DNA of 64,000 bases from Monarcha castaneiventris obscurior (GCA_026261815.1 JAMPIT010000886.1:21930001-21994000), one strand, 5' to 3'; positions 54,330 through 63,134 are shown, numbered from the stretch's first letter. Notes: a model not told the origin generated them from the sequence alone. Program-made: numbers and translations.

Positions 54330-54540
54330 TACCTCGAGGTGACTCGGTAGCAGCCGCCGGTGGCGGGGACGCTGCCTCGCTAGGTCCGATGGAAACGGAT
54401 GGCGATGGCAGTGAGAAGGAGCACCCGCCGGGAGAGGAGGGGGCTCGCTGCCGAGGGGCCCTGGGCGCAGCGCCGGACGGAGCCAGGGCGCTCCAAACAC
54501 CAGCGCTAGTTTTTAACGCTGCTAAGTAATGATCACGGGG
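54330..54540. promoter_or_regulatory. Second small CpG-rich patch
   Basis: A short CpG-rich stretch (GCCGCCGG, GCGGGGACGC, GCCGGACGG and similar) about 250 bp after the preceding island and probably part of the same regulatory unit. The intervening 54091-54329 is unique and gene-free. Confidence 0.5.
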
Positions 54541-54839
54541 CTAGCGTGACTGGTAAAGGAACTGGAAATCAGCTGATGTTAAGTGAGAAATCATTTATCA
54601 GTTTAAGGCTGGTTGGGTCCAGTTTTCCTAAGTTGATTGAAGGAAAAGGAGAAGGGTTTGAGAATTCTGGAGCCTAATTTCTAAATTGCACTGGACTTCT
54701 AGCTACACATCGAAAATCCTTTTCTAAAAATAACTGCTGTCCATCAAGTAATGTAAAAGACTCGCAGAGCATTTCTTAGTGTGTTAGATCTCCAACGCCC
54801 AGTAGCATTTCATGCATCCCCCCGCTTAAAAACAATGGA

Positions 54840-55420
54840 GAAAGGTGGTGTTTGGATCTAGACTAGTTTTTCACCAGCGATAAAGGGGCTGTTTTCTGTA
54901 ACAGCGTAGATTATTAGAAACTTGTAATTTGCAGTTCGCATTTGCCATCAAGATCACAGCGTGGGGGGGAAGGGACTACAGTAGCCTCAGTAATTCCCAT
55001 TCACGGGTTTGGTATGTCGATGGAAAAACCCAACGCTTTCAGAGAGAAGTTGCTTGAGTTTAATAAACAGTGACTTCGGAAAGTGCAATAAAATCAATTA
55101 ATGTTGCAAAAGCATTGGCCAAAAAGAAAGTGGTGAAAGGATTTATGGTAATGTAATGGATTTACAAGCATTTATCCTGCGACTTGATAAACAGCAATGG
55201 GAAGCCGAGATGGTGAAAATAATTAGTCCCGCAGCCTCAGTGAATATGGACAATTTATTATTATAATTTTATCCTTTCAGTGGTTATTCAAATTTATTTT
55301 TTAATTTTGTGAGCTGAAGCGCAGGGGGATTAATCTAAAGTTTGGTTCCCCCTTCCTCGGGGGCTCGGTTTCTTCTCACATTTTCTCTCTTCACAAAGCA
55401 AAGCGTGATCTGTCACTTGC
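54840..55420. promoter_or_regulatory. Enhancer-like unique element between CpG islands
   Basis: Long unique sequence rich in ATTA/TAAT cores (for example AATCAATTAATG near 55093 and GATTAATC near 55330), CTCAGTAATT and CTCAGTGAAT motifs, and a TTATTATTATAATTTTATCC stretch at about 55257. No open frame or repeat is present. Position and texture suggest a conserved developmental enhancer of ZNF503. This is inference. Confidence 0.35.
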
Positions 55421-55881
55421 CAGGGCTTCTCCACGCAGAGAGCTCGTTCTTAGGTTTTCTGCTTGTATTTTAAGGACTATTATCGTTGGCCTCAGTAAAT
55501 AATGTTACCCAGCGGGGGAAGGATCAGCTGTTTGTCTCCCTATGCGCCAGGTTTTTCTGTCCCTTTTGATTTCCAGATGCGTTTTCACGCGAACTTTGAA
55601 AGAGCCGCAGTTGGGAAGAGGCTGCAGGAGCATGCCCTGGCTCTTGAGCAACGCTAACACCGAAAACTTTTCTGCTTGCTCTCAAGAGTTTGTAGCCCTA
55701 TTATTACAGTAGAAAAGAGACATCCACCATGGAGTAGAGATTACAATTTCCAGAAGTCAGAATTTATTACAGTTAAACTGTGATAAGATCCCATCTGTTA
55801 TGAACACATGTAGCACCAATTGTTTTTCATACAACTGCAATTTATTTACCCTTCAGAGCGAATGAGATTACAAGCGTGATT
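55421..55881. other. Intergenic, no gene seen
   Basis: Unique, balanced composition, with no exon or recognised repeat. It may belong to the same regulatory block as the preceding segment. Confidence 0.55.
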
Positions 55882-55927
55882 AAAAAAAAAAAAAAAAAAA
55901 AAACCCAAACCCAACCACCACGGCTTT

Positions 55928-55957
<30 letters not shown>
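55882..55957. repeat. Inverted homopolymer pair: A22, 27-nt spacer, (T5 C) T27
   Basis: An A22 run (55882-55903) is followed by a C-rich spacer and then T5, C and T27 (55931-55957). The arms could pair as a long A:T hairpin. The pair abuts the CpG island and minisatellite. It may reflect two opposed retroposon tails or be a replication and assembly hotspot. I see no flanking element bodies. Confidence 0.85.
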
Positions 55958-55958
<1 letters not shown>

Positions 55959-55969
55959 GTCCGGCCTAT

Positions 55970-56390
55970 CAGTTTTTATCTGTGCAAATCCATTTGTGCT
56001 GCCCTCCGGAGCTGGGGGCGATTCCCGGTGCCCGGACCGGCGATGTCCGTGGGGTCCCTGCCGGGCCCGGGCCGCGGCCGCTGCCCTCAGCTCCGCCGGG
56101 GCCCGCAGCGCCGCCTGGCGGCCGGACCAGCACGGCCCGCGGCCCGCGCAGACAAAGGGCGGCCGCTCCTCGCTCTTCCTCCCGGGAGCCGCTCCTCGCT
56201 CTTCCTCCCGGGAGCCGCTCCTCGCTCTTCCTCCCGGGAGCAGCTCCTCGCTCTTCCTCCCGGGAGCAGCTCCTCGCTCTTCCGCCGGGCAGCTGCGCGT
56301 AGCCCGGCTGGGCCTCCGCGTAAAGCGCGCCCGCTCTGGCCTGCGCCTCAGGAGAGCCGTAACGTTTGTTATTAACTGGAACGTGAACCT
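55970..56390. promoter_or_regulatory. CpG island containing a GC-rich minisatellite
   Basis: Dense CpG sequence begins immediately after the poly(T) arm at 55957 and ends near 56390, where AT-rich sequence resumes. It contains NotI-like GCGGCCGC and the 26-bp tandem array. Frames of 106-219 codons on both strands run through it, but they overlap each other in several phases and owe their openness to the repeat. It is a candidate promoter for a non-coding transcript. There is no direct evidence for transcription. Confidence 0.55.
56165..56293. repeat. 26-bp GC-rich minisatellite, about 5 copies
   Basis: Copies begin with GCTCCTCGCT at 56165, 56191, 56217, 56243 and 56269, an exact 26-bp period. 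The fifth copy is diverged and truncated. Copies differ at one or two positions (AGCC versus AGCA junctions). Each of the first four holds the perfect palindrome CTCCCGGGAG. Because 26 is not a multiple of three, successive copies are read in all three frames, which is why open frames cross the array on both strands. Confidence 0.95.
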
Positions 56391-56641
56391 GAAACGGGGG
56401 AGGGGGAGGGGAGATGTTTTTGTGCTTCCATTGGTCGTGGTACTTTGGGAAGGAGGAATGTGCCTGCTCCTCTTCTTGTCCCATCCCACAGAAGTGGTTT
56501 GGATCGAGTAGCATGCGCTTCACAAAATAAGGCAGGAAAGATGAACCACTTATATACACACACGCAAAATCCCACACGTTCTTACCGTGATAGCCTAAGA
56601 GCGGTAATCTAATTTTGTTCTCTTTCAAAGTGTTTCAAGGC

Positions 56642-56677
56642 ATATATGTGTGTGTGTGTATATATGTGTATATATAT
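56642..56677. repeat. Short (TG)n/(TA)n microsatellite
   Basis: A 36-nt alternating purine-pyrimidine tract of TG and TA dinucleotides, a usual source of length polymorphism. It follows directly after the GC-rich island region. Confidence 0.85.
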
Positions 56678-57486
56678 CCTCCAGGTTTCAGTGGGCGTCC
56701 TTCTGCTGCTCTGTTATCATTATTTCTTGCCTTGATGTGACGTTGAAGACAGATGACAGCATTGTCAGGTTGTCTTTAATTCATTTGAAGATTAAAAAAA
56801 AAAAAAATACACACACAAGGCTTCTTACAATATTCAAAGCCTGAACGGATTCACTTTTTTTTCACATAGGGGATGGGGGGCTGGGAACAGGGGGGAGTAG
56901 TTGATGAATTTCAGACATGAAGAGAGAACAAAGTCTGTGCATTGCTGTGCGTGCACACACGCACAGAGCAAGCAGCCGGAGGTGGGATTTTTGCAACAGC
57001 AGCACCTGGTTGATGTTGATGGAGAAATATCCAGCATTAGGACAGTCTTTTCGCATTTATGCACAAGCTCAAATGTATAATCTGCTCAAATTTCAACCAC
57101 GTCTCTGCTGCCAAAGAATTCCACCTCCGAAGAGGTGAGAGCATACAGACTCAGGGTCCGTCTTTTTTCTTCTGACACCTCTGTGCTTCATCGCAACAAA
57201 ATTTTACCTTAAAAAAGAAAAGGTATTCTGCCCAGAATTTTCCAGGAGTGAGTTGAGAAAGAGATTTAGCAGGGATTAGACACCTCTGATCAGAACTGGT
57301 TTCTTGCCTGCCTCAGGTCTGTTCATGAAGCAGTGAGGGCTGTGCTTCATGGCGCAGAAAGAATCAGGGATGGCGAGGTGTCTCAACATGGGGTTAGAAA
57401 TGTCCGAAATTACACCCAAAAATCAGTACAGAAAGGAGATTTGATGCTGGTAGCTCCAGCGATTTTCCACTTCAGATTCATTCCTT
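56678..57486. other. Intergenic, no gene seen
   Basis: Unique sequence with an A13 run near 56792 and an ACACACGCACAG-like short alternating purine-pyrimidine stretch at about 56950. Short frames on both strands have no family resemblance. Confidence 0.6.
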
Positions 57487-57650
57487 AAAAAAAACCAAAA
57501 CAAACAAAAAACAAAAACCAACCAATCAAAACCCCGAAAAACAACAAAAGAAAATACACAAACAAAATTAGAAAAAAAGAAAACAAGAAAAAACCCAAAC
57601 AAACAAAAAACCCCAAAACCAAAAAACAACGACCACAAAAAAACCCTAAA
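57487..57650. repeat. A/C-only low-complexity tract (AAAAC-like)
   Basis: About 164 nt of the plus strand is almost entirely A and C in irregular AAAAC, AAAC and CCAAAA units, with only a handful of T and G. The opposite strand therefore reads as a phenylalanine/valine-rich open frame (57423-57706) that is an artefact. It probably arose by expansion from an A-rich tract. Confidence 0.8.
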
Positions 57651-58139
57651 CTGTTGTCTATTGAAAGACTGTCGTGAGAGCCAACAGTATTAAAGCAAGG
57701 CAGCATTGCATTACATCTTTTCTAAGTATGGAAGAATGAAGTTTGATCAATGTTTTTACAGGATAGGAATGCACATTTACCTTTTTTTGGGAAAGTTTGG
57801 GTCTTTCCCCAAACGGATTCCCTTTACGTGGCTGATTTTGTCGGTGCGGGTAGACCATTACAAACCCCGGATTAGAGAGAGGAGGGTCAGCCCCAGTCAC
57901 AGCACTGCGTGTACCTTGCTGGCTGCTCTGAGGGTGGTTAAAAGGTGGTGAATGGGCAGTGGGTGACTTTCCGGTCTTAGAAAATGGAGTCTCTTATCAC
58001 TGAGGGAAATCTTGCTGTAATAAAGGCATCCTTGTATTTTAGTTCTAGCATACATTTTGCATTCTAAAACCAGGCAAGCATATGTACGTGCACGTGTTTG
58101 GTGTGGGCTTGTGCACATAAGCCAGGACACATACGCCCG
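57651..58139. other. Intergenic, no gene seen
   Basis: Unique sequence with no supported exon. Includes short alternating GTACGTGCACGTG motifs near 58083-58096 (overlapping ACGTG/CACGTG E-box-like sites). Confidence 0.55.
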
Positions 58140-58520
58140 TCTAGGCTCAGATATATTACAGAGACTCCTTTGCTGTCTGTGGAGTCTGGTGTTTTATTGT
58201 TTCATAAAACTACCTTAATTACATTTCCCCACAGATAAGATAAACAGGACCCTTCTTTTCTAAGCGTTGCTTATCAGAAGTATTTTGTCGAAGTGGCATC
58301 CAGAGTAAGCTTTTGAGAGCGGATGGAAACACATTAATTTTTATTTTGGTTCTTCAGTTGCACTTAGCATCTGACAAGAGTTGATTTAAATATTACATGA
58401 GTTTATCTTTAATGTTCAAAAAAGATTTGTGAGAAAGACAAAAGTGTTTAATTTAAACTAATGTATGCCTGACTCTGGTCAGATTGATCACAGTTTCGGG
58501 TTTTGATGGGTTTTGCCCTT
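58140..58520. promoter_or_regulatory. Enhancer-like AT-rich element with clustered GATA motifs
   Basis: The stretch contains AGATAAGATAAACA at 58233-58246 (two overlapping GATA sites running into a forkhead-type ATAAACA) and CTTATCAG at 58270-58277. It also has ATTA cores and CAGATTGATCACAG near 58480. It is unique, non-repetitive and lies 3 kb from the end of a developmental transcription factor gene. This texture is typical of vertebrate conserved non-coding elements. Conservation itself cannot be seen from one sequence. Confidence 0.35.
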
Positions 58521-59219
58521 CTGTTGCTTGTCCTCTCAAGCTGGTTTTTCACTGTGAAATTATTTTAGTTCGGTGGCATGGACCAGCGGCTGCTGTCAAA
58601 TCCACAACCCATCCAGTTAGTAAGAACGGGAGGGGGAGTGGTGAGGAATAACAAATGCAGTCCTTTTACCTAAAAACATTAATGTCCATAAGTCAATCTC
58701 TATTAGAAAAAATGGAGAATTTCATAGATTAATATCAAAATCCTAGGTGGCACTTGCCAGGTCATATACTTAACAAGCCTGGAAGAGAGACCTACTTATC
58801 ACCACTCTACATAGAAAATAAGGTGTTTTAATTTTTCTTCAATCCCGGGGACAGTATCTGAGCAAAACAGTAACAATAGCATTAAGTGTTCATTTCACCA
58901 CTTGCATCAGCAATCTTTGTGTGTAACTTTTCAGAGCTGAAATCCCCAAAACTGCAGTTAGGGTTCCAGGACACAAATGCCTCCCTCGCTCTTTTTAAAT
59001 CGCCCCTGAAACACCTGATGGGGTTTGGCTAGCGAAGTTTGAGCTGCAGCTGTTAAAGATCCGTAATTGTAAAACACATGAGCAGGAGGGGAACGTGGCG
59101 ACAGTGGTGTATTTTAATCGCGGCAAAACTGTAATTGTTGCTTGCACACCCAGACGGAGCCTGAAATGCAATTTTCCTCAAATTAAGAGTAGTTAAAATA
59201 GCGAAGCGGAGCAGGCAGT
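58521..59219. other. Intergenic, no gene seen
   Basis: Mixed-composition unique sequence leading into the CpG island. The last 200 bases (about 59040-59220) become richer in CpG and contain AATTGTAATTG-like repeats of short AT motifs. I see no exon, RNA gene or recognisable repeat. Confidence 0.6.
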
Positions 59220-60260
59220 CTGGCCGGGCTGCAGGAGAGGGCGGGGGGCGTGCGGCGTAGAGAGAGGGCTGCGAGCTTGTTCTGCCTTTCTCGGGCTCGC
59301 TGGATGAATCCTCCGCCACCACCGCCCCCCACCCGAGAAGCCCTTCAATCGATTATTTGCTGTGTTTGTATCCGCTTCGTATTTTATTACTTAAGTTTAC
59401 TTGGTGCAGTCAACAGCACTGCCGTCTCCTCCCTTTCTCCAACTCATCGGTTCATAACGAGAGCTCGTTCCACATTCCCTAAAGCAGAGATACGCAGAGG
59501 TCCCTTTCCCATTTATGGCGGGTGGGGGGACACATTTGGTGAAAGCGCAGAGCATTTCCCGTGCCGCTGTCGGACAGCGTGCCAAAGGAGCCGCGGCGCG
59601 GCCCAGCTCCGGCCTCCCCGCGTGTGTCCCGGCCCGGCCCCGGCGAGCGAGGACGTGCCGTGCGGGACGGCCGCTGGGGCTGCGGCAGCTTGCTGCTTTT
59701 CTCGCCTTTGCACATTAACGCTAACTTCCACTAATTATCTGGAGTAAATGTATTAGACTAATTAGCATCTGGGCGCCACGGGAAACTCTGAACAGTAATT
59801 ATATTGTGGGGGGATCCAGAACGAGGGAGAAAACCCAGTGATTTGTCAAGCAAAGTCGCCGCTTGCAACTTTGCCCCCCGGAGCGCGTCGCGCTGGGGCC
59901 GGGGCGAGGGCGGCCGGGAGCGGGGGGAGCGGGGCCGAGCGAGGGGCAGCAGGTACTCGGCTGCGCCTGAGCCGCTGCTGCAAGCGCCGGGCACACCGCG
60001 GGGCAAAGCCCTTCGCTGGCATTGCTCCTACGGAATTGGGGATCGCTTTTCCGACTATCTCGGCGGCAACGAGAGTTTCCGCAGTTTCGGTAGCTGCTCC
60101 GGCTTTTCCGTCGCAGCCCCCGCTCCTACCTGAACGCAGGACGACGAGCCGGAGCTGGGCGGTGGCCCTTGGGCGCTAGGAAACCCGGGCTGGGGAGGCA
60201 GAGACGCGGCGCAGGCAGGGGCAGCCCCTCTCGGTATCACGTCGAGTTTGGCACTGCACT
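59220..60260. promoter_or_regulatory. CpG island just downstream of ZNF503
   Basis: A GC- and CpG-rich stretch lies within about 0.6 kb of the ZNF503 3' UTR end. It is densest at 59570-59690 and 59870-60200 and is interrupted by an AT-rich homeodomain-type motif cluster at 59711-59806. Many overlapping frames are open on both strands (up to 165 codons), but they are rich in A, R, G and P, overlap one another and resemble no family, so I call none coding. An island at the 3' end of a developmental gene usually marks an antisense or non-coding promoter or a bivalent regulatory domain. That reading is inference. Confidence 0.6.
59711..59806. promoter_or_regulatory. Homeodomain-type TAATTA cluster inside the CpG island
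   Basis: Three TAATTA sites occur at 59732-59737, 59759-59764 and 59796-59801, the second within a perfect CTAATTAG palindrome (59758-59765). ATTA cores also lie at 59713-59718 and 59752-59755. The surrounding sequence is very GC-rich, so such clustering is unlikely to come from base composition. It fits a homeobox-bound enhancer or promoter element. No binding is demonstrated. Confidence 0.45.
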
Positions 60261-60356
60261 TCAGTAAAGAGCAAACTCGGCCCAAATAACGGATGGCTTT
60301 TTTTTTTTTCCTCCGTCCCTTCCTTTTTTTAAAAAAATGAGTTTTCCGAGCTGTCC

Positions 60357-60358
<2 letters not shown>

Positions 60359-60391
<33 letters not shown>
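60359..60391. repeat. Poly(T) tract, 33 nt
   Basis: An uninterrupted T33 run sits between the CpG island and the ZNF503 3' UTR, with shorter T12 (60298-60309) and T7A7 (60324-60337) runs just before it. It could be a minus-strand poly(A) tail of an old retrocopy, but I see no recognisable body or target-site duplication, so it is treated as a homopolymer. Its length in the assembly may be unreliable. Confidence 0.8.
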
Positions 60392-60394
<3 letters not shown>

Positions 60395-60842
60395 GTGATG
60401 ATCTTTTGTGCTGCGGTGCAAACTGAAGAAAGAAATTGAAAATAACTGGATGAACTCAAACAGCGCTTCCCTAATTACTTCTGAACTTCTCATTTAGAAA
60501 GAGATGAATAGTTATACATTACATTGTAAAAAAAAAAAAAATCTTTCAGACAATCATCTTACACTTTTACAAAACAGTCTTGCCTTCCCCATTTCTTTCT
60601 AAAGAAAGAACAAAGTCTTCTATCTGAAAACTAGTTTTAAAAACCAGGTATTTCACAGTAAAAACACTTTCTTAAAAAGTTTAACTTCTTTAAGAAAGGG
60701 AAAGAGATTTAAGTGATTCTCAGTTTTCCTATTTTGTGCCAACAAATTCTACTAAAAAGAAAAAAACCCCAACTGTGTCTGATTATTTTTTAAGAGAGCC
60801 CTGGGGTTACAATAAAAAAAAAAAAAACTTTGGGTTTTTTTT
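60392..60842. other. AT-rich spacer between CpG island and ZNF503 3' UTR
   Basis: There is no gene here. The stretch has an A14 run ending at 60541 and short A-rich and T-rich runs near 60811-60846. It may be part of the ZNF503 3' UTR if polyadenylation is more distal than assumed. Confidence 0.5.
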
Positions 60843-60855
60843 TTTAATTTTTAAT
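60843..60855 (-). terminator. ZNF503: Candidate distal poly(A) signals (two overlapping ATTAAA) of ZNF503
   Basis: Two ATTAAA hexamers on the minus strand (TTTAAT at 60843-60848 and 60850-60855 on plus) are followed downstream by A-rich and U-rich runs. A cleavage site about 760-790 nt after the stop would give a 3' UTR of ordinary length for this family. ATTAAA is the commonest variant signal, but it is also frequent by chance in AT-rich sequence. Confidence 0.35.
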
Positions 60856-61360
60856 TAAAATTGAATAAACGCTTAAGGAGAAATTAGCAGTCACCTCCAT
60901 CCAAGACCTACTCGGGTTTTATAACAGAATCAAAGCGTATTTAAAAAAAAAAAAGTAAAACCTTTTAATACATCAAATATACGGAATTTTAATCTTTAAA
61001 GCGATACATTGTCTATTTTAGTACATGACGTAAACCTTACTTAACCCTTTTTACAGGGTGGACTTAAAAATTAAAAATAGTTAAGTGTTCCTTTTAAAGA
61101 ACAAAATAAGGCAAATGAGGTTTTTGGAATAGAATTGTTTTTGTTTTTCTTCCAGAATACATACAAAAAAATACCAATTCTCTTTCAAGGGTATACACCT
61201 TAAAAATAATTGCAATTTGAAATTATAACTGACAAATTGCGAGTTGTTTTTTAGTAACAAACATGCATGTAAATTTTTTGTTTCAATGAGACATTAAATA
61301 AGAACGTACAATACAATCATAGCAATTTTAAAGTAACATTAAAGAGAAGACCTCTATCTT

Positions 61361-61366
61361 TTTATT
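61361..61366 (-). terminator. ZNF503: Candidate proximal poly(A) signal AATAAA of ZNF503
   Basis: A canonical AATAAA on the minus strand (TTTATT on the plus strand) lies about 250 nt downstream of the stop codon. The downstream region is only weakly U-rich, so use of this site is uncertain. The distal ATTAAA cluster at 60843-60855 is the alternative. Confidence 0.4.
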
Positions 61367-61449
61367 TATATTCTACAATGGGTGTTCCACTTTTACCTAT
61401 TGAGCTCAGTTTAGTAATGCACTTTATGATTCGTTGTCCCGCTTGAAGC

Positions 61450-61466
61450 TAACATAAATAAATACA
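61450..61466 (-). promoter_or_regulatory. ZNF503: AU-rich element in the ZNF503 3' UTR
   Basis: On the minus strand the UTR reads TGTATTTATTTATG here: two overlapping AUUUA pentamers forming a near-nonamer of the type bound by mRNA-decay factors. It sits about 150 nt after the stop codon. A short-lived mRNA is plausible for a developmental repressor, but function is inferred from the motif alone. Confidence 0.4.
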
Positions 61467-61613
61467 GTGCTCATGGATCCAGTCCTCAAATGAACACTAT
61501 TTTATAAAAAGTCAGATTTTTTTTTTTTCTTTCCAACTTTTATAAAGTTTTGCAGGGCTCCCTTCCCTTACCGCTAGACTTTGTGTTGTGTGTCAAAGCC
61601 CCGCTGCCTGCAC

Positions 61614-63134
61614 TCACTGGTACCCCAGGGCCGAGGCTGTGGTGAGTCTCTGCCCATAGAGTGCGTAAGGGGAGTAGTAGGGTCCGGTGGCAGCGGGCAC
61701 GGGCACGGGGGCCCCGGGGGTGGGCAGGGGGCTCTTGGAGTAGGGGTGGTAGCGGCTGCCGAGTCCCAGCGCGTGGTGCGGGCTGCGCAAGGCCAGCGTG
61801 CCCGGGCTGCCCGGGGCGCCCGTCGTGGGGATGTGCATGTGGCACGCCATGGCTGCAGCCGCCGCGCTGGCCAGCGACGAGGAGCTGGGGTAGCTGGAGA
61901 GGAGTTTATCGGTGCCCGGGAAGGCAGTATGGGTCCGCAAGTGGCTAAGCAGCTCCTCCGAGGTGGCAAAGCGCTTGTCGCAGGGTCCGTTGGCCGACAC
62001 CCAGTTGCAGATGTGTGGCTGGGGGTCATTGGGGAGCATGAAGCCGTAGGGGTACAAAGGGTGGCCGGCTAGCGAGGGCGGCGTGGCGCCGGTCAGCGAG
62101 GAGTGGACGCTGTGCAAAGGGTGGGTAGGGTAGACGAGGGGGTATCCGGACTTGAGGGCTTGGTCGTGGGCGCAGGAGGCTCCGGCGGCGCCTGCCAGGT
62201 GGCTGGCGCAGTGGTAGCTCAGGCAGTAGGGGTCTCGGCACAGGCTCGCCGTCATCACCGACGGCGGCGACGCGCCCGCCAGCGGGCTCGACCCTGCCGG
62301 CTTGCTGCAGCCCAGGCTGCTGGCGGCGGCCAGCTGGGCCCCCACCAGGCTGGAGGATTTGGTGGGGTCCAGAGCCACTCCGTGCGGCAGGAACTGCGGC
62401 GGGTAGCCGGCGTAGGCTCCAGCCAGCGTCCCCGGGTAGCTCATGCCCGCCGGGGGCAGGGGGAAAACGGTCTGGCCCGGCTTGTATGGGGAGACGGGGG
62501 CCACGAGGCCGGAGCCCAGCACGGAGGTGGAGGAGGTGGCGGTGGTGCTGCTGCAGGAGGAGGCGGAGTCCGATGCGATGGGCTTGGAGCCCGGCGTGCT
62601 CTCCTGGTGCTGGTTGACCTCCACGTTAATCCCGGCACAGCTCACGCTAATCCGGCTGTGGCTGATGCTGGTGGTGCCCGGGCCTCCCTCCGAGCCGGCG
62701 CTGCCGCTCTTTCCGCAGCCCTCCGAGTCCTTCTTGTCCTCTCCGCCTTTTCCCTCGGCCGGCAGCAGCCCGGGCGAGCAGGCGGAGGCGCTGGAGTTGG
62801 GGCTGCCTGTCCTTGGGGTGAACGGCTGGCAGGTGGCGCTCGGCACCCGGAATCCCGACTTCTCCCCGGCCGCGACCCCCGCGGCGGGGGCGCCCGCGCA
62901 GCCCGCAGCCCCCGGCTCCTTCTTGTCCGCGCCCGGCTTGGAGTACGGCTTGAAGCTCGACTTGTCCTCCACGCCGATGTCGCTGAGCTTCAAGGGGCCC
63001 GACTTGGAGTCCTTGTCGCCTCCGGAGCCATTGGAGGTGACCGAGGAGAGTTTGGAGGAAGGGGACGGGTCCGGCTTCCCTATCTGCGAGCAAGTTTGTG
63101 CCAAAAGGGCCAGGGGGCTCTTCTTTGCATCCAG
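61614..63134 (-). CDS. ZNF503: ZNF503 coding exon 2 (last exon), NET-family zinc-finger corepressor; gene partial
   Basis: This exon encodes 506 residues and ends in TGA at 61614-61616. By family knowledge the product is a nuclear transcriptional corepressor (NocA/Nlz/Elbow/TLP-1 family) that acts with Groucho/TLE in hindbrain, striatum, limb and motor-neuron patterning. Numbering from the exon start, I see the Sp motif SPLALLAQTC (6-15), the Groucho-type FKPY (61-64; 62943-62954), the buttonhead-box-like CRDPYC (299-304; 62223-62240) and one atypical C2H2 finger. The finger uses C376, C385, H398 and H402 (61929-62009), with eight residues between the cysteines. The tail ends YALYGQRL...SALGYQ. 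The start is a splice acceptor: a pyrimidine-rich tract and GCAG precede CTG GAT GCA, giving LDAKKSPLALL in phase 0, the known family junction. An in-frame TTG at 63104 is not a real start. The GVEDKSSFKPYSKPG and HICNWVSANGPCDKRF wording fits ZNF503 rather than ZNF703. Gly-rich runs are shorter than in the mammalian protein. Exon 1 (N-terminus up to ...SPIE) is outside the window. Confidence 0.95.
   Translation of the reverse strand: MDAKKSPLALLAQTCSQIGKPDPSPSSKLSSVTSNGSGGDKDSKSGPLKLSDIGVEDKSSFKPYSKPGADKKEPGAAGCAGAPAAGVAAGEKSGFRVPSATCQPFTPRTGSPNSSASACSPGLLPAEGKGGEDKKDSEGCGKSGSAGSEGGPGTTSISHSRISVSCAGINVEVNQHQESTPGSKPIASDSASSCSSTTATSSTSVLGSGLVAPVSPYKPGQTVFPLPPAGMSYPGTLAGAYAGYPPQFLPHGVALDPTKSSSLVGAQLAAASSLGCSKPAGSSPLAGASPPSVMTASLCRDPYCLSYHCASHLAGAAGASCAHDQALKSGYPLVYPTHPLHSVHSSLTGATPPSLAGHPLYPYGFMLPNDPQPHICNWVSANGPCDKRFATSEELLSHLRTHTAFPGTDKLLSSYPSSSSLASAAAAAMACHMHIPTTGAPGSPGTLALRSPHHALGLGSRYHPYSKSPLPTPGAPVPVPAATGPYYSPYALYGQRLTTASALGYQ

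Larger units (their letters stand above)
16..61613. other. Gene desert flanking the 3' side of ZNF503
   Basis: No protein-coding exon could be supported anywhere in this span on either strand. It lies 3' of a pleiotropic developmental transcription-factor gene. From family knowledge such genes are commonly surrounded by large non-coding domains holding long-range enhancers, which fits the enhancer-like patches and CpG islands listed separately. Confidence 0.6.
60843..61613 (-). other. ZNF503: ZNF503 3' untranslated region (end approximate)
   Basis: Composition falls sharply from GC-rich coding sequence to AT-rich sequence right after the stop codon. The segment has no open frame and carries AU-rich motifs typical of a regulated 3' UTR. 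Candidate polyadenylation hexamers on the minus strand are AATAAA at 61361-61366 and ATTAAA at 60964-60969, 60850-60855 and 60843-60848. I placed the boundary at the most distal clustered hexamers. The true end could be about 250 nt from the stop, or further out. Transcript data would settle it. Confidence 0.55.

Noticed and set aside
55956..56628. Overlapping 106-219 codon frames on both strands around 56 kb
   Set aside because: Openness comes from the 26-bp minisatellite and high GC content. The frames overlap in several phases and have no family.
57423..57706. Phe/Val-rich minus-strand frames suggesting a membrane peptide
   Set aside because: Translation of an A/C-only low-complexity tract.
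59250..60459. Several 100-165 codon frames in the CpG island 3' of ZNF503
   Set aside because: Composition-driven and overlapping on both strands. One crosses a T33 run and reads as poly-lysine.
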